This document shows positions 9,132-17,527 of a DNA stretch of 64,000 nt, piece after piece. The notes beneath the pieces are model-generated. The model made no database searches. It was not told the DNA's origin and worked only from the letters and a program-made list of their open reading frames with translations. The DNA is from Pseudomonas sp. MWU13-2100 (GTDB taxonomy: Bacteria; Pseudomonadota; Gammaproteobacteria; Pseudomonadales; Pseudomonadaceae): NCBI RefSeq assembly GCF_023242365.1, contig NZ_JALLIX010000007.1, positions 62,001-126,000 on the forward strand. The letters run 5' to 3'. Positions within the stretch are counted from its first letter, which is position 1, and the number at the start of each line of letters is the position of its first letter. A program made the position numbers and the translations under genes.

Positions 9132-11450
9132 ATGGATATAAAATTCACCCACCGCTTGTCCTACAAACAAGCCCGGTTGACGGTGCTGGTCGGCTTCATT
9201 CTGGGAACACTGCTCAGTCTGCTGCAAATCGGCATCGATTATGCCAGCGAAAGCGCCTCGATCAACCGTGAAGTCCTTTCCCTGCTGGAAATCAGCCACA
9301 ATCCGGCGTCGAGGATCGCCTACAACATCGACGCCGAACTGGCGCAGGAACTGGCTCTGGGCCTGCTGCACTCGCCGGCGGTGCTGCGCGCGCAGTTGAT
9401 CGACAACAACAATATGGTCCTGGCCAGTGTCGAGAGACCACGCCAGGAGGGTAGCTATCGGCTGATCAGCGATTGGCTGTTCGGTGCCGATCGCACCTTC
9501 GAAGACCGACTGTTTCTCAGCCATTTGCCAGACGAATCCCTGGGTACCTTGCACCTTGATATCGACACCTACACCTTCGGTATCCGCTTCCTGCATCGAG
9601 CCGAGATCACCCTGCTCAACGGCTTTTTCCGCAGCCTGATCCTCACCGCCCTCCTTCTCGTGCTGTTCTATACGATGCTGACCAAACCCCTGGTGCGGGT
9701 GATCGAGGCGCTCAGCAGCAGCACCCCGGGCCAGCCGAAACAGGCGCGGCTGGAGTTCCCTCCCGGCCACGAACACGATGAAATCGGTGTACTGGTGAAA
9801 GTCGCCAACCAGCAATTCGAAAACATGGGCACCGAGATCCAGCAGCGGCGCAGCGCCGAAAACCGCCTGACCGACTATCTGGGTCAGTTGGAGAATATCG
9901 TCTCGGCGCGCACCACCGAACTCAAGGCCAGCAATGCGCGGCTGAGCCAGTCCAACGAAGAACTGGAAGCGGCACGCCGTACGGCCCTGGACATGGCCCA
10001 GGCTCGCTCGGCGTTCCTGGCCAACATGAGTCATGAAATCCGCACGCCCTTGAACGGCCTGCTGGGCATGATCGCCCTGTGCCTGGACAGCCAGCTGAAT
10101 GCCGAGCAACGCCAGCAATTGTCGATTGCCCACGACTCCGGCAAGGTCCTGGTGGAGTTGCTCAATGACATCCTCGACCTGTCGAAATTCGACGCCGGAC
10201 AACTGGAGCTGGAACGCATCCCCTTCGACCTCGGCGCCCTGGTCGAAGACACCGCCAACCTGCTCTCGCAAAACGCCGCGCCCAGCGTCGAGCTGGCCTG
10301 CCTGATCGACCCGCAATTCCCGGCACTGGTGCTCGGCGACCCGACGCGGGTGCGACAGATCGTCAGCAACCTGCTGTCCAATGCCCTGAAGTTCACCCGC
10401 TTCGGCCGGGTCGATGTGCGCCTGAGCGCTCGTGAAAACGGCGTGCGCATCGAAATCTGCGACACCGGCATCGGCATCGCCCAGGAGGCCCAGGCCAAGA
10501 TCTTCCAACCCTTCACCCAGGCCGGCGCCGGCATCACCCGCCAGTTCGGCGGCACCGGCCTGGGGCTGACCCTGACCTACAACCTGTGCGAGGCCATGAA
10601 AGGCCGCCTGACGATCAGTTCCGAAGTGGGCTTCGGCAGTCAGTTCTGCGCCGAACTGCCGTTGCCGGGGCACACGCCGGCAGCGACACCCCGACGCCTC
10701 ACCGGCAAGGTCATCGCCGTGACGTCGAGCACCAGCGGCCTGAGCGAACTGCTCGGCAGCCAGCTTCCAGTCTGGGGGCTGGACTACCAGCGCTACGGAC
10801 TGGACGACAGCCTCGCCGGCGTCAGCCCCGACCTGTTGATCACCGACTGCCCCGAATGCCTGTTCGGCCTGCGGCCGGCGATCAGCGCGCCGATCCTGCT
10901 GGTCACCGCTTATGGCAACTTCATGCCCACCGAACAGGCCAACGCCCTCGCCCCGCTGCAACAGCAGGCCCGCCCCCTGGCGCGCAACGCGCTGTACCAG
11001 ACATTGGCGCGGATCCTGCTGCCCGACGACCCGGCCGAACTCAACGTGCAGCCGCGGGACAGTCAGCCGCTACGCCGGGCCCGCATCCTCTTGGTGGAGG
11101 ACAATCCGGTCAATCAACTGGTGGCCAAGGGCATGCTCGGCAAGCTCGGCTGCGAAGTGACGGTTGCCGCCCATGGCGGCGAGGCGCTGAACCTGCTGGA
11201 ACAGCAGGCGTTCGATCTGGTGCTGATGGATTGCAACATGCCGGTCATGGACGGTTACGAAGCCAGCCGGCAGATCCGTCGCAGCGGACGCTGGCCAAAC
11301 CTGCCGATCGTGGCCCTGACGGCCAACGCCATGCCCGAGGAACGTGAGCGCTGCCGGGCCGCGGGCATGAGCGATTACCTGGCCAAGCCCTTCCGCCGTG
11401 AAGAATTGATCACCCTGCTCGAACAGTGGGTACCGGCTACAGCCGCTTGA
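9132..11450 (+). CDS. Hybrid histidine kinase with one receiver domain
   Basis: The protein has 772 residues from the ATG at 9132 (AAGGAAAG upstream; an ATG at 9090 is possible). A first membrane helix (about 15-38) is followed by a periplasmic sensor of roughly 120 residues, a second helix (about 165-190), HAMP and coiled coil. HisKA follows with His301 in SHEIRTPLNG, then HATPase, a degenerate receiver-like linker (about 510-630) and a complete receiver with Asp700 (VLMDCNMPVMDGYE). It is an orphan: no response regulator gene is adjacent. It may act through an HPt protein encoded elsewhere, such as the HPt of a GacS-like network. Confidence 0.85.
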   Translation: MDIKFTHRLSYKQARLTVLVGFILGTLLSLLQIGIDYASESASINREVLSLLEISHNPASRIAYNIDAELAQELALGLLHSPAVLRAQLIDNNNMVLASVERPRQEGSYRLISDWLFGADRTFEDRLFLSHLPDESLGTLHLDIDTYTFGIRFLHRAEITLLNGFFRSLILTALLLVLFYTMLTKPLVRVIEALSSSTPGQPKQARLEFPPGHEHDEIGVLVKVANQQFENMGTEIQQRRSAENRLTDYLGQLENIVSARTTELKASNARLSQSNEELEAARRTALDMAQARSAFLANMSHEIRTPLNGLLGMIALCLDSQLNAEQRQQLSIAHDSGKVLVELLNDILDLSKFDAGQLELERIPFDLGALVEDTANLLSQNAAPSVELACLIDPQFPALVLGDPTRVRQIVSNLLSNALKFTRFGRVDVRLSARENGVRIEICDTGIGIAQEAQAKIFQPFTQAGAGITRQFGGTGLGLTLTYNLCEAMKGRLTISSEVGFGSQFCAELPLPGHTPAATPRRLTGKVIAVTSSTSGLSELLGSQLPVWGLDYQRYGLDDSLAGVSPDLLITDCPECLFGLRPAISAPILLVTAYGNFMPTEQANALAPLQQQARPLARNALYQTLARILLPDDPAELNVQPRDSQPLRRARILLVEDNPVNQLVAKGMLGKLGCEVTVAAHGGEALNLLEQQAFDLVLMDCNMPVMDGYEASRQIRRSGRWPNLPIVALTANAMPEERERCRAAGMSDYLAKPFRREELITLLEQWVPATAA

Positions 11451-11895
11451 GCTGTGTCAGCAACTGGTCGAGGCCGTCACGCAGTTCGTCCAACCGGGTC
11501 AGGTCGACACCGCTGTCGCAGAGCAGGCGAGTCTTGATCGGCAGCACCTGCGCGCGCAGGGCCACCCCGGCGGGACTCAGGCTCAGGTGCACTTCACGCT
11601 CGTCGAGGACCGAACGACAGCGCTGCACCAACGCCATCTGTTCGAGGCGCTTGAGCAGCGGCGTCAGCGTCCCCGAGTCCAGCAGCAGGCGCTCACCCAA
11701 GGCCGTGACCGTCGGTTGCGCCGGCGGGGTCGCATGCCACTCCCACAGCACCAGCATCGCCAGGTACTGCGGATAGGTCAGGCCCAACTGCTCCAGCATC
11801 GGCTTGTAGCCTCGAATCACCGCCCGTGAAGCGGCGTAGAGCTTGAAGCAGAGCTGGGAGTCGAGGCTCAGCGCATCGCTGGACAGGTCGCTCAT
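11437..11895 (-). CDS. OhrR-like MarR-family peroxide-sensing repressor
   Basis: The protein has 152 residues from the ATG at 11895; the longer frame reaches into the peroxidase gene. The N-terminus LDSQLCFKLYAASRAV with Cys16 matches the peroxidatic Cys region of OhrR, and LGLTYPQYLAMLVLWE is the conserved dimer/HTH start. OhrR represses organic peroxide resistance genes until its Cys is oxidised. The gene overlaps the glutathione peroxidase stop codon (ATGA), so both are made from one message. An OhrR-type box lies before the operon at 12415-12425, so autorepression is likely. Confidence 0.85.
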   Translation of the reverse strand: MSDLSSDALSLDSQLCFKLYAASRAVIRGYKPMLEQLGLTYPQYLAMLVLWEWHATPPAQPTVTALGERLLLDSGTLTPLLKRLEQMALVQRCRSVLDEREVHLSLSPAGVALRAQVLPIKTRLLCDSGVDLTRLDELRDGLDQLLTQLKRL

Positions 11896-12377
11896 TTGAG
11901 CAGGGCTTCGATCTCGCGGGTGAGATTCTCCGGCTTGGTGGTGGGCGCGAAACGCTTCACCAGGCGGCCGTCCTTGCCGATCAGGAACTTGGTGAAGTTC
12001 CACTTGATACCCTGGGACCAGAGCAGCCCCGGCGCGCGCTTCTTCAACTGGACAAACAGCGGGTGGGCGTCGTCGCCGTTGACATCGATCTTCTTGAACA
12101 GCGGGAAACTGACGCCGTAGTTCAGCTCGCAGAACTCGGAAATCGCGCCTTCGTTGCCCGGCTCCTGCTTGCCAAATTGATTGCAGGGGAAACCGAGCAC
12201 TACCAACCCCTTGTCCTTGTAGGACTGCCAGAGTTGCTCGAGCCCTTTGTACTGAGGGGTAAAGCCGCATTTACTGGCAGTGTTGACCACCAGGATCGCC
12301 TTGCCGGCGAAGTCACCCAGGGTCTTTTGCTCACCCTTGATGGTGGTGCAAGGGATGTTCAACAGGTTATCGCTCAT
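11892..12377 (-). CDS. Glutathione peroxidase family protein (BtuE/Gpx-type thiol peroxidase)
   Basis: This 161-residue thioredoxin-fold protein has the peroxidatic Cys37 in NTASKCGFTPQY, the Gln in LGFPCNQFGKQEPG and the WNFTKFLI motif, all diagnostic for the family. Bacterial members use Cys instead of selenocysteine and are usually recycled by thioredoxin rather than glutathione. It is first in an operon with the OhrR-like repressor, so induction by organic hydroperoxides is expected. Confidence 0.93.
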   Translation of the reverse strand: MSDNLLNIPCTTIKGEQKTLGDFAGKAILVVNTASKCGFTPQYKGLEQLWQSYKDKGLVVLGFPCNQFGKQEPGNEGAISEFCELNYGVSFPLFKKIDVNGDDAHPLFVQLKKRAPGLLWSQGIKWNFTKFLIGKDGRLVKRFAPTTKPENLTREIEALLK

Positions 12378-12412
12378 GACAGTTCCTCCAATGAATGTCG
12401 AACAAGGTAGCG

Positions 12413-12434
12413 AGCAATTGAATTGTACACAATT
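12413..12434. promoter_or_regulatory. OhrR-type operator overlapping a second palindrome
   Basis: CAATT-G-AATTG (12415-12425) matches the OhrR box core (ACAATT-AATTGT type). It overlaps a second inverted repeat, AATTGT-AC-ACAATT (12421-12434). Both lie about 40-60 bases upstream of the peroxidase ATG at 12377, a suitable position for repression of the gpx-ohrR operon. Confidence 0.6.
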
Positions 12435-12536
12435 TAATAACCGGGATTGATGACCCCTTATAAGCCAAGACTACCCCGCCTTATCCGCCGGGCGTGGCGC
12501 GGGCCCTGAATTCAGGGACGCCGCGCAGAACCGGAC

Positions 12537-12932
12537 TCAGCCGCGTGGCACCAGGTCCAGGCACACGGAGTTGATGCAGTAGCGCAAACCGGTCGGCGGT
12601 GGACCGTCGGGAAACACATGCCCCAGGTGCGCGTCGCATTTGGCGCAGACCACTTCGGTGCGGATCATGCCATGGCTGATATCGCGGATCTCGACCATCG
12701 CGCTGTCGCCGATGGGCTGGTAGAAGCTCGGCCAGCCGCAGCCGGAGTCGAACTTGGCGCGGGAATCGAACAGCGGCTCATTGCAGCAGATGCAATGATA
12801 GACCCCATCGGTCCTGGTGCCGTTGTATTTGCCCGAAAACGGCCGCTCGGTGCCTTTGAGCCGGCACACGTTGTACTGCTCCGGGTCGAGCATGGCGCGC
12901 CATTCGTCCAGGGTTTTTTCCAACTTTTCCAT
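12537..12932 (-). CDS. msrB: Peptide-methionine (R)-S-oxide reductase MsrB
   Basis: This 131-residue SelR-domain protein has the structural zinc pairs CICC and CAKC, the core [10 protein letters not shown], and the catalytic Cys in [11 protein letters not shown]. It reduces methionine-R-sulfoxide in proteins. The ATG at 12932 is chosen because the frame upstream lacks family similarity. It is divergent from the aminotransferase gene. Confidence 0.94.
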   Translation of the reverse strand: MEKLEKTLDEWRAMLDPEQYNVCRLKGTERPFSGKYNGTRTDGVYHCICCNEPLFDSRAKFDSGCGWPSFYQPIGDSAMVEIRDISHGMIRTEVVCAKCDAHLGHVFPDGPPPTGLRYCINSVCLDLVPRG

Positions 12933-13158
12933 CGTTACACCTCGGCGGCTGAAAAACCCCGATCTGTATCTTTTCCACGGATCGGGCGGCACGTATGATT
13001 GCGCCTCGTCAAACGCCAGTCTGGCACCCGCGTCCGACGCATTCAAACGGATTTTCCAAGCCAGCGGCCGGGGACCACGGGACGAGGTGAAAACGCAGTA
13101 TTGCCATAGCGGCCTCGACGAGACCGCCTGGATCGTCCATTTTCAGGATCACATCGCC

Positions 13159-14370
13159 ATGCAGGTCAGCAAATCGAACAAGCTCGCCAACGTCTGCTAC
13201 GACATTCGCGGCCCGGTGCTCAAGCACGCCAAACGCCTGGAAGAGGAAGGCCATCGCATCCTCAAGCTGAACATCGGCAACCCGGCGCCCTTCGGTTTCG
13301 AAGCCCCGGACGAAATCCTCCAGGACGTGATCCGCAACCTGCCGACCGCACAGGGCTACAGTGACTCCAAGGGCCTGTTCAGTGCTCGCAAGGCGGTCAT
13401 GCAGTACTACCAGCAGAAGCAGGTCGAAGGTGTCGGCATCGAAGACATCTACCTGGGCAATGGCGTGTCCGAGCTGATCGTGATGTCCATGCAGGCCCTG
13501 CTCAACAATGGCGACGAAGTGCTGATCCCGGCGCCAGACTACCCGCTGTGGACCGCCGCCGTGAGCCTGGCCGGTGGCAGCCCGGTGCACTACCTGTGCG
13601 ACGAGCAGGCCAACTGGTGGCCGGACCTCGCCGACATCAAGGCCAAGATCACCCCCAATACCAAAGCCCTGGTGATCATCAACCCGAACAACCCGACGGG
13701 CGCGGTGTATTCCAAGGAAGTGCTGCTGGGCATGCTGGAACTGGCGCGCCAGCACAACCTTGTGGTCTTTTCCGACGAGATCTACGACAAGATCCTCTAC
13801 GACGATGCCGTACACGTCTGCACCGCGTCCCTGGCACCGGACCTGCTGTGCCTGACCTTCAACGGCCTGTCCAAGTCCTACCGGGTGGCGGGTTTCCGTT
13901 CCGGCTGGGTGGCGATCTCCGGTCCCAAGCACAATGCCCAGAGCTACATCGAAGGCATCGACATCCTGGCCAACATGCGCCTGTGCGCCAACGTGCCGAG
14001 CCAGCACGCGATCCAGACCGCCCTCGGCGGCTATCAGAGCATCAACGACCTGGTGCTGCCGGCCGGCCGCCTGCTGGAACAGCGCAACCGTACCTGGGAA
14101 TTGCTCAACGACATTCCTGGCGTCAGTTGCGTGAAGCCCATGGGCGCGCTCTACGCCTTCCCGCGGATCGACCCGAAAGTCTGCCCGATCCTCAACGACG
14201 AGAAGTTCGTCCTCGACCTGCTGCTGTCGGAGAAGCTGCTGGTGGTCCAGGGCACGGCGTTCAACTGGCCGTGGCCCGATCACTTCCGGGTGGTCACCCT
14301 GCCGCGGGTGGATGACCTGGAACAGGCCATCGGACGCATCGGCTCGTTCCTGAAAACCTACCGCCAGTAA
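13159..14370 (+). CDS. alaA: Alanine aminotransferase (AlaA-type, PLP-dependent class I/II)
   Basis: The protein has 403 residues from the ATG at 13159, giving MQVSKSNKLANVCYDIRGPV, the usual AlaA N-terminus; the frame opens earlier only in the msrB region. The PLP-binding lysine is Lys239 in FNGLSKSYRVAGFRSGW, and the NPNNPTGAVY segment is present. AlaA makes alanine from pyruvate and glutamate. A strong terminator follows. Confidence 0.9.
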   Translation: MQVSKSNKLANVCYDIRGPVLKHAKRLEEEGHRILKLNIGNPAPFGFEAPDEILQDVIRNLPTAQGYSDSKGLFSARKAVMQYYQQKQVEGVGIEDIYLGNGVSELIVMSMQALLNNGDEVLIPAPDYPLWTAAVSLAGGSPVHYLCDEQANWWPDLADIKAKITPNTKALVIINPNNPTGAVYSKEVLLGMLELARQHNLVVFSDEIYDKILYDDAVHVCTASLAPDLLCLTFNGLSKSYRVAGFRSGWVAISGPKHNAQSYIEGIDILANMRLCANVPSQHAIQTALGGYQSINDLVLPAGRLLEQRNRTWELLNDIPGVSCVKPMGALYAFPRIDPKVCPILNDEKFVLDLLLSEKLLVVQGTAFNWPWPDHFRVVTLPRVDDLEQAIGRIGSFLKTYRQ

Positions 14371-14376
14371 TTTCCT

Positions 14377-14420
14377 ACACGCTCCTGCGACTCATCCGCG
14401 AGTCGCAGGAGCGTGTTTTC
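14377..14420 (+). terminator. Rho-independent terminator after alaA
   Basis: A 17-bp perfect stem (ACACGCTCCTGCGACTC and its complement) with a 6-base loop is followed by TTTTCC, seven bases after the alaA stop. Confidence 0.88.
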
Positions 14421-14686
14421 CACCCGTTTCTTTTTGTATGTCTTTGCGTCAGCAAAGCGCCGGCCAGGGAAACACCCTCACCGCGAGCGCCCCCCCCCAG
14501 TTTCAAAGGGGCTGCCAGCACTGCGAGGTCCCTGGAACCCAAGCTTCCCATTAGGAAATGACTGGCAAGCGGCTAGAATCAAGCTGTAGGACACAGTTTG
14601 AAATAGTCACCCGGTTGAATAGGTCGCGACTGCACCTTATATACCCGCATGACGCTACATCTTTAGCTGAGGAGAAACTTTCAACC
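14421..14686 (+). promoter_or_regulatory. htpX leader with a sigma-32-like promoter
   Basis: No gene is seen here. GTTGAAT at 14614-14620 and CCTTATATA from 14635 are spaced 14 bases apart and resemble the heat-shock sigma-32 consensus (CTTGAAA, 13-14 bases, CCCATnT). This would fit the known heat-shock/membrane-stress role of htpX. TGAGGAG at about 14668-14674 is the ribosome binding site. Confidence 0.4.
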
Positions 14687-15574
14687 ATGATGCGCATCCT
14701 GCTGTTCTTGGCCACTAACCTGGCGGTCGTGCTGATTGCCAGCATCACCCTGAGCCTGTTCGGCTTCAACGGGTTCATGGCGGCCAACGGGGTTGACCTC
14801 AACCTCAATCAGCTGCTGGTCTTCTGTGCGGTCTTTGGTTTCGCGGGTTCCCTGTTCTCGCTGTTCATCTCCAAGTGGATGGCGAAGATGAGCACCGGCA
14901 CCCAGATCATCACCCAGCCTCGTACCCGCCATGAACAATGGCTGCTGCAAACCGTCGAGCAACTGTCCCGCGAAGCCGGGATCAAGATGCCCGAGGTGGG
15001 TATCTTCCCGGCCTACGAGGCGAACGCCTTCGCCACCGGCTGGAACAAGAACGACGCGCTGGTCGCGGTCAGCCAGGGCCTGCTGGAGCGATTCTCCCCC
15101 GATGAAGTGAAGGCCGTGCTGGCCCACGAGATCGGCCATGTGGCCAATGGCGACATGGTCACCCTGGCGCTGATCCAGGGCGTGGTGAACACCTTTGTAA
15201 TGTTCTTTGCGCGGATCATCGGCAACTTCGTCGACAAGGTCATCTTCAAGAACGAAGAAGGCCAGGGCATTGCCTACTACGTGGCGACCATCTTCGCCGA
15301 ACTGGTCCTGGGTTTCCTGGCCAGCGCCATCGTCATGTGGTTCTCGCGCAAGCGTGAATTCCGCGCCGATGAAGCCGGTGCCAGCCTGGCCGGGACCGCC
15401 GCGATGATCGGCGCCCTGCAACGCCTGCGCTCCGAACAGGGCCTGCCGGTGCACATGCCGGACACCCTGAACGCCTTCGGCATCAACGGCGGCCTGAAAC
15501 AGGGCCTGGCAAAGATGTTCATGAGCCACCCGCCGCTGGAAGAACGTATCGAAGCCCTGCGCCGACGCGGCTGA
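14687..15574 (+). CDS. htpX: Membrane zinc metalloprotease HtpX
   Basis: This 295-residue M48 protease has two N-terminal membrane helices (about 5-60), the zinc motif HEIGH (His147 to His151) and further membrane segments after it (about 160-215). The downstream Glu ligand is in [12 protein letters not shown]. HtpX degrades misfolded membrane proteins together with FtsH. Adjacent ATG codons at 14687 and 14690 are equally possible starts. Confidence 0.95.
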   Translation: MMRILLFLATNLAVVLIASITLSLFGFNGFMAANGVDLNLNQLLVFCAVFGFAGSLFSLFISKWMAKMSTGTQIITQPRTRHEQWLLQTVEQLSREAGIKMPEVGIFPAYEANAFATGWNKNDALVAVSQGLLERFSPDEVKAVLAHEIGHVANGDMVTLALIQGVVNTFVMFFARIIGNFVDKVIFKNEEGQGIAYYVATIFAELVLGFLASAIVMWFSRKREFRADEAGASLAGTAAMIGALQRLRSEQGLPVHMPDTLNAFGINGGLKQGLAKMFMSHPPLEERIEALRRRG

Positions 15575-15610
15575 TAACCACTCTGATGGCACCGCTTATG
15601 AGGGGACTGT

Positions 15611-15681
15611 TGTTGTGCTTGCCCGCGAAGCTTTTGGCGCCCTCACAGGCGCCTTCGCGAGCAAGCTCCGCCCCCACAACA
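15611..15681. repeat. REP-type palindrome
   Basis: Inverted arms TGTTGTGCTTGCCCGCGAAG and its imperfect complement flank a short centre between htpX and tpm. This is the Pseudomonas REP family and lies between convergent genes. Confidence 0.75.
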
Positions 15682-15754
15682 GCCAACAGCGCGGTGCTTC
15701 CAGAGTCATCACCAGCCTGCCTCCTGCCCTGATCAGCGCAGGCTTATCTGTTTC

Positions 15755-16414
15755 CTACGAAACCTTCTCCAACCGGTAGACCCGCTCGTCGAGCCGAGTC
15801 ACACCGGCCTGGAGAAACTTCCAGCTCTCACCGAGTACATCCTGTTCATCCTCCACTTGAAGCTGCCACTGCGGCTCCAGCAAGCGCCGGACTTCCCCAT
15901 CGAGCAAGGCGAACGGCGGCCCGTCGAGCTGGACCTGGTCGTAGTCGAGGGTAATCAACAAACCCTGGGTACCCACCGCCAGAATCCTGTTCAAATGCGC
16001 CGTATAACGCTCGCGCATCGGCGGCGGCAGGGCGATCAGCGCCGCCCGGTCATAAAGCCCCACGCAGTCGGCAACATCCGACGCCGTCAATGCGAAGAAA
16101 TCCCCGCACCACAGCTCCAGCGGGCCTGCCTCATAGACCATGAACGCCCCCTGCTGACGTATCAGCGGCTTGAGTTGCTGCTCGGCAAAAAAAGCCTCCA
16201 CGGCCTTCTCCGACAACTCCACCCCGAGCACCCGCAGGCCCTGAGCCGCCAGCCACGCCAGATCGAGGCTCTTGCCACACAAGGGCACCAGCACCCGCGC
16301 CCCTATCGGCAGCGCCAGGTCGGGCCAGAAGCGCTGCAAATGGGGGTTGACCTGCTCCAGGTGAAAACCGATCTGGTTGTGCTCCCAACGTTTGTGCCAA
16401 AATTCCGGCTGCAT
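15755..16414 (-). CDS. tpm: Thiopurine S-methyltransferase
   Basis: This 219-residue SAM-dependent methyltransferase begins [20 protein letters not shown]. It has the motif I loop [19 protein letters not shown], both characteristic of bacterial Tpm, which methylates thiopurines and metalloid ions such as selenite and tellurite. Length matches the family. It is divergent from the dioxygenase-like gene. Confidence 0.93.
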   Translation of the reverse strand: MQPEFWHKRWEHNQIGFHLEQVNPHLQRFWPDLALPIGARVLVPLCGKSLDLAWLAAQGLRVLGVELSEKAVEAFFAEQQLKPLIRQQGAFMVYEAGPLELWCGDFFALTASDVADCVGLYDRAALIALPPPMRERYTAHLNRILAVGTQGLLITLDYDQVQLDGPPFALLDGEVRRLLEPQWQLQVEDEQDVLGESWKFLQAGVTRLDERVYRLEKVS

Positions 16415-16523
16415 ATATTCACCCTGAAAATTCGATCAAAAAGCCCTAAAACTTATATTAGATTTAGATCAATGATCTGATTGAAGATGGCGTCATCTTA
16501 ACTTGACGCCCAGGACTTTCATT

Positions 16524-17291
16524 ATGCTCCCCAGCCTGTTCATCTCCCATGGTTCACCCATGCTGGCCCTGGAGCCCGGCGCCAGCGGCCCGGCCCTGGC
16601 CCGCCTGGCGGCCGAGTTGCCGCGACCGAAGGCCATCGTCATCGTCTCGGCCCACTGGGAAAGCCAGGACCTGCGGGTCAGCAGCAATCCGCGACCGGAA
16701 ACCTGGCATGACTTCGGTGGTTTTCCACGGGAACTGTTCGCCGTGCAATACCCGGCACCCGGCGAGCCACAGCTGGCCGCCGAGATTGTCGCGCTGCTCA
16801 ACGCCGATGGCCTGAGCGCCCGCCTCGATGACCAGCGCCCGTTAGACCATGGAGTCTGGGTACCGTTGTCGCTGATGTACCCGCAAGCCGATATCCCGGT
16901 GGTCCAGGTGTCCCTGCCGAGCGGCCAGGGGCCTGCCCTGCAGACCCGCATCGGACATGTCCTCAGCGGCCTGCGGGCACAGGGCATCCTGCTGATCGGC
17001 TCCGGCAGCATCACCCATAACCTCGGCGAGCTGGACTGGCATGCCGGTCCGAACAGCATCGAGCCATGGGCCAAGGCCTTCCGCGACTGGATGGTCGACA
17101 AGCTCGCCACCGATGACGAAGCCGCCCTGCACGACTACCGCAAACAGGCGCCTTACGCCGTGCGCAGCCACCCCAGTGACGAACACCTGCTGCCGCTGTA
17201 CTTCGCCCGTGGCGCTGGCGGCCAGATGAGCATCGCCCACCAGGGGTTCACCATGGGCGCGTTGGGTATGGATATCTATCGCTTCGGCTGA
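16524..17291 (+). CDS. LigB/DODA-type extradiol ring-cleavage dioxygenase (YgiD-like)
   Basis: The protein has 255 residues from the ATG at 16524. SHGSPMLALEPG near the start and VIVSAHWES contain the metal-binding His residues of 4,5-DOPA extradiol dioxygenase-like proteins, and HPSDEHLLPL lies near the C-terminus. The family opens catechol rings with a metal ion; the natural substrate here is unknown. It is transcribed alone. Confidence 0.88.
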   Translation: MLPSLFISHGSPMLALEPGASGPALARLAAELPRPKAIVIVSAHWESQDLRVSSNPRPETWHDFGGFPRELFAVQYPAPGEPQLAAEIVALLNADGLSARLDDQRPLDHGVWVPLSLMYPQADIPVVQVSLPSGQGPALQTRIGHVLSGLRAQGILLIGSGSITHNLGELDWHAGPNSIEPWAKAFRDWMVDKLATDDEAALHDYRKQAPYAVRSHPSDEHLLPLYFARGAGGQMSIAHQGFTMGALGMDIYRFG

Positions 17292-17332
17292 CCATCTCTT
17301 ATGGATATTGTGCAACACGATCCTTGCCGGAG

Positions 17333-17416
17333 CCGATTTGCCGGCGATACGGCGCATCAGGCCGCTAAAAGCTTCGCGGGCAAGCTCCGCTCCCACACAA
17401 GCCGGCTCCCACAAAA
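17333..17416. repeat. REP-type repeat
   Basis: The stretch contains GAGCCGATTTGCCGGCGAT and AGCTTCGCGGGCAAGCTCCG followed by CTCCCACA, mixing two REP sequence types between convergent genes. Confidence 0.65.
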
Positions 17417-17468
17417 TTCTGCGCAGCAGGAGATTACCCGGTGAATACGCAGACTCCGTAAAGCAGGC

Positions 17469-17503
17469 AAAAAAAATCCCCGAACCAGTCGGGGATTTTT
17501 TTA
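17469..17503. terminator. Bidirectional Rho-independent terminator
   Basis: The stem AATCCCCGA / TCGGGGATT has an A-run before it and a T-run after it, so it can end transcription from both sides. It serves the helicase gene on the minus strand and the dioxygenase-like gene on the plus strand. Confidence 0.85.
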
Positions 17504-17527
17504 TCGATCAATCAACCCGGGGGTTGA

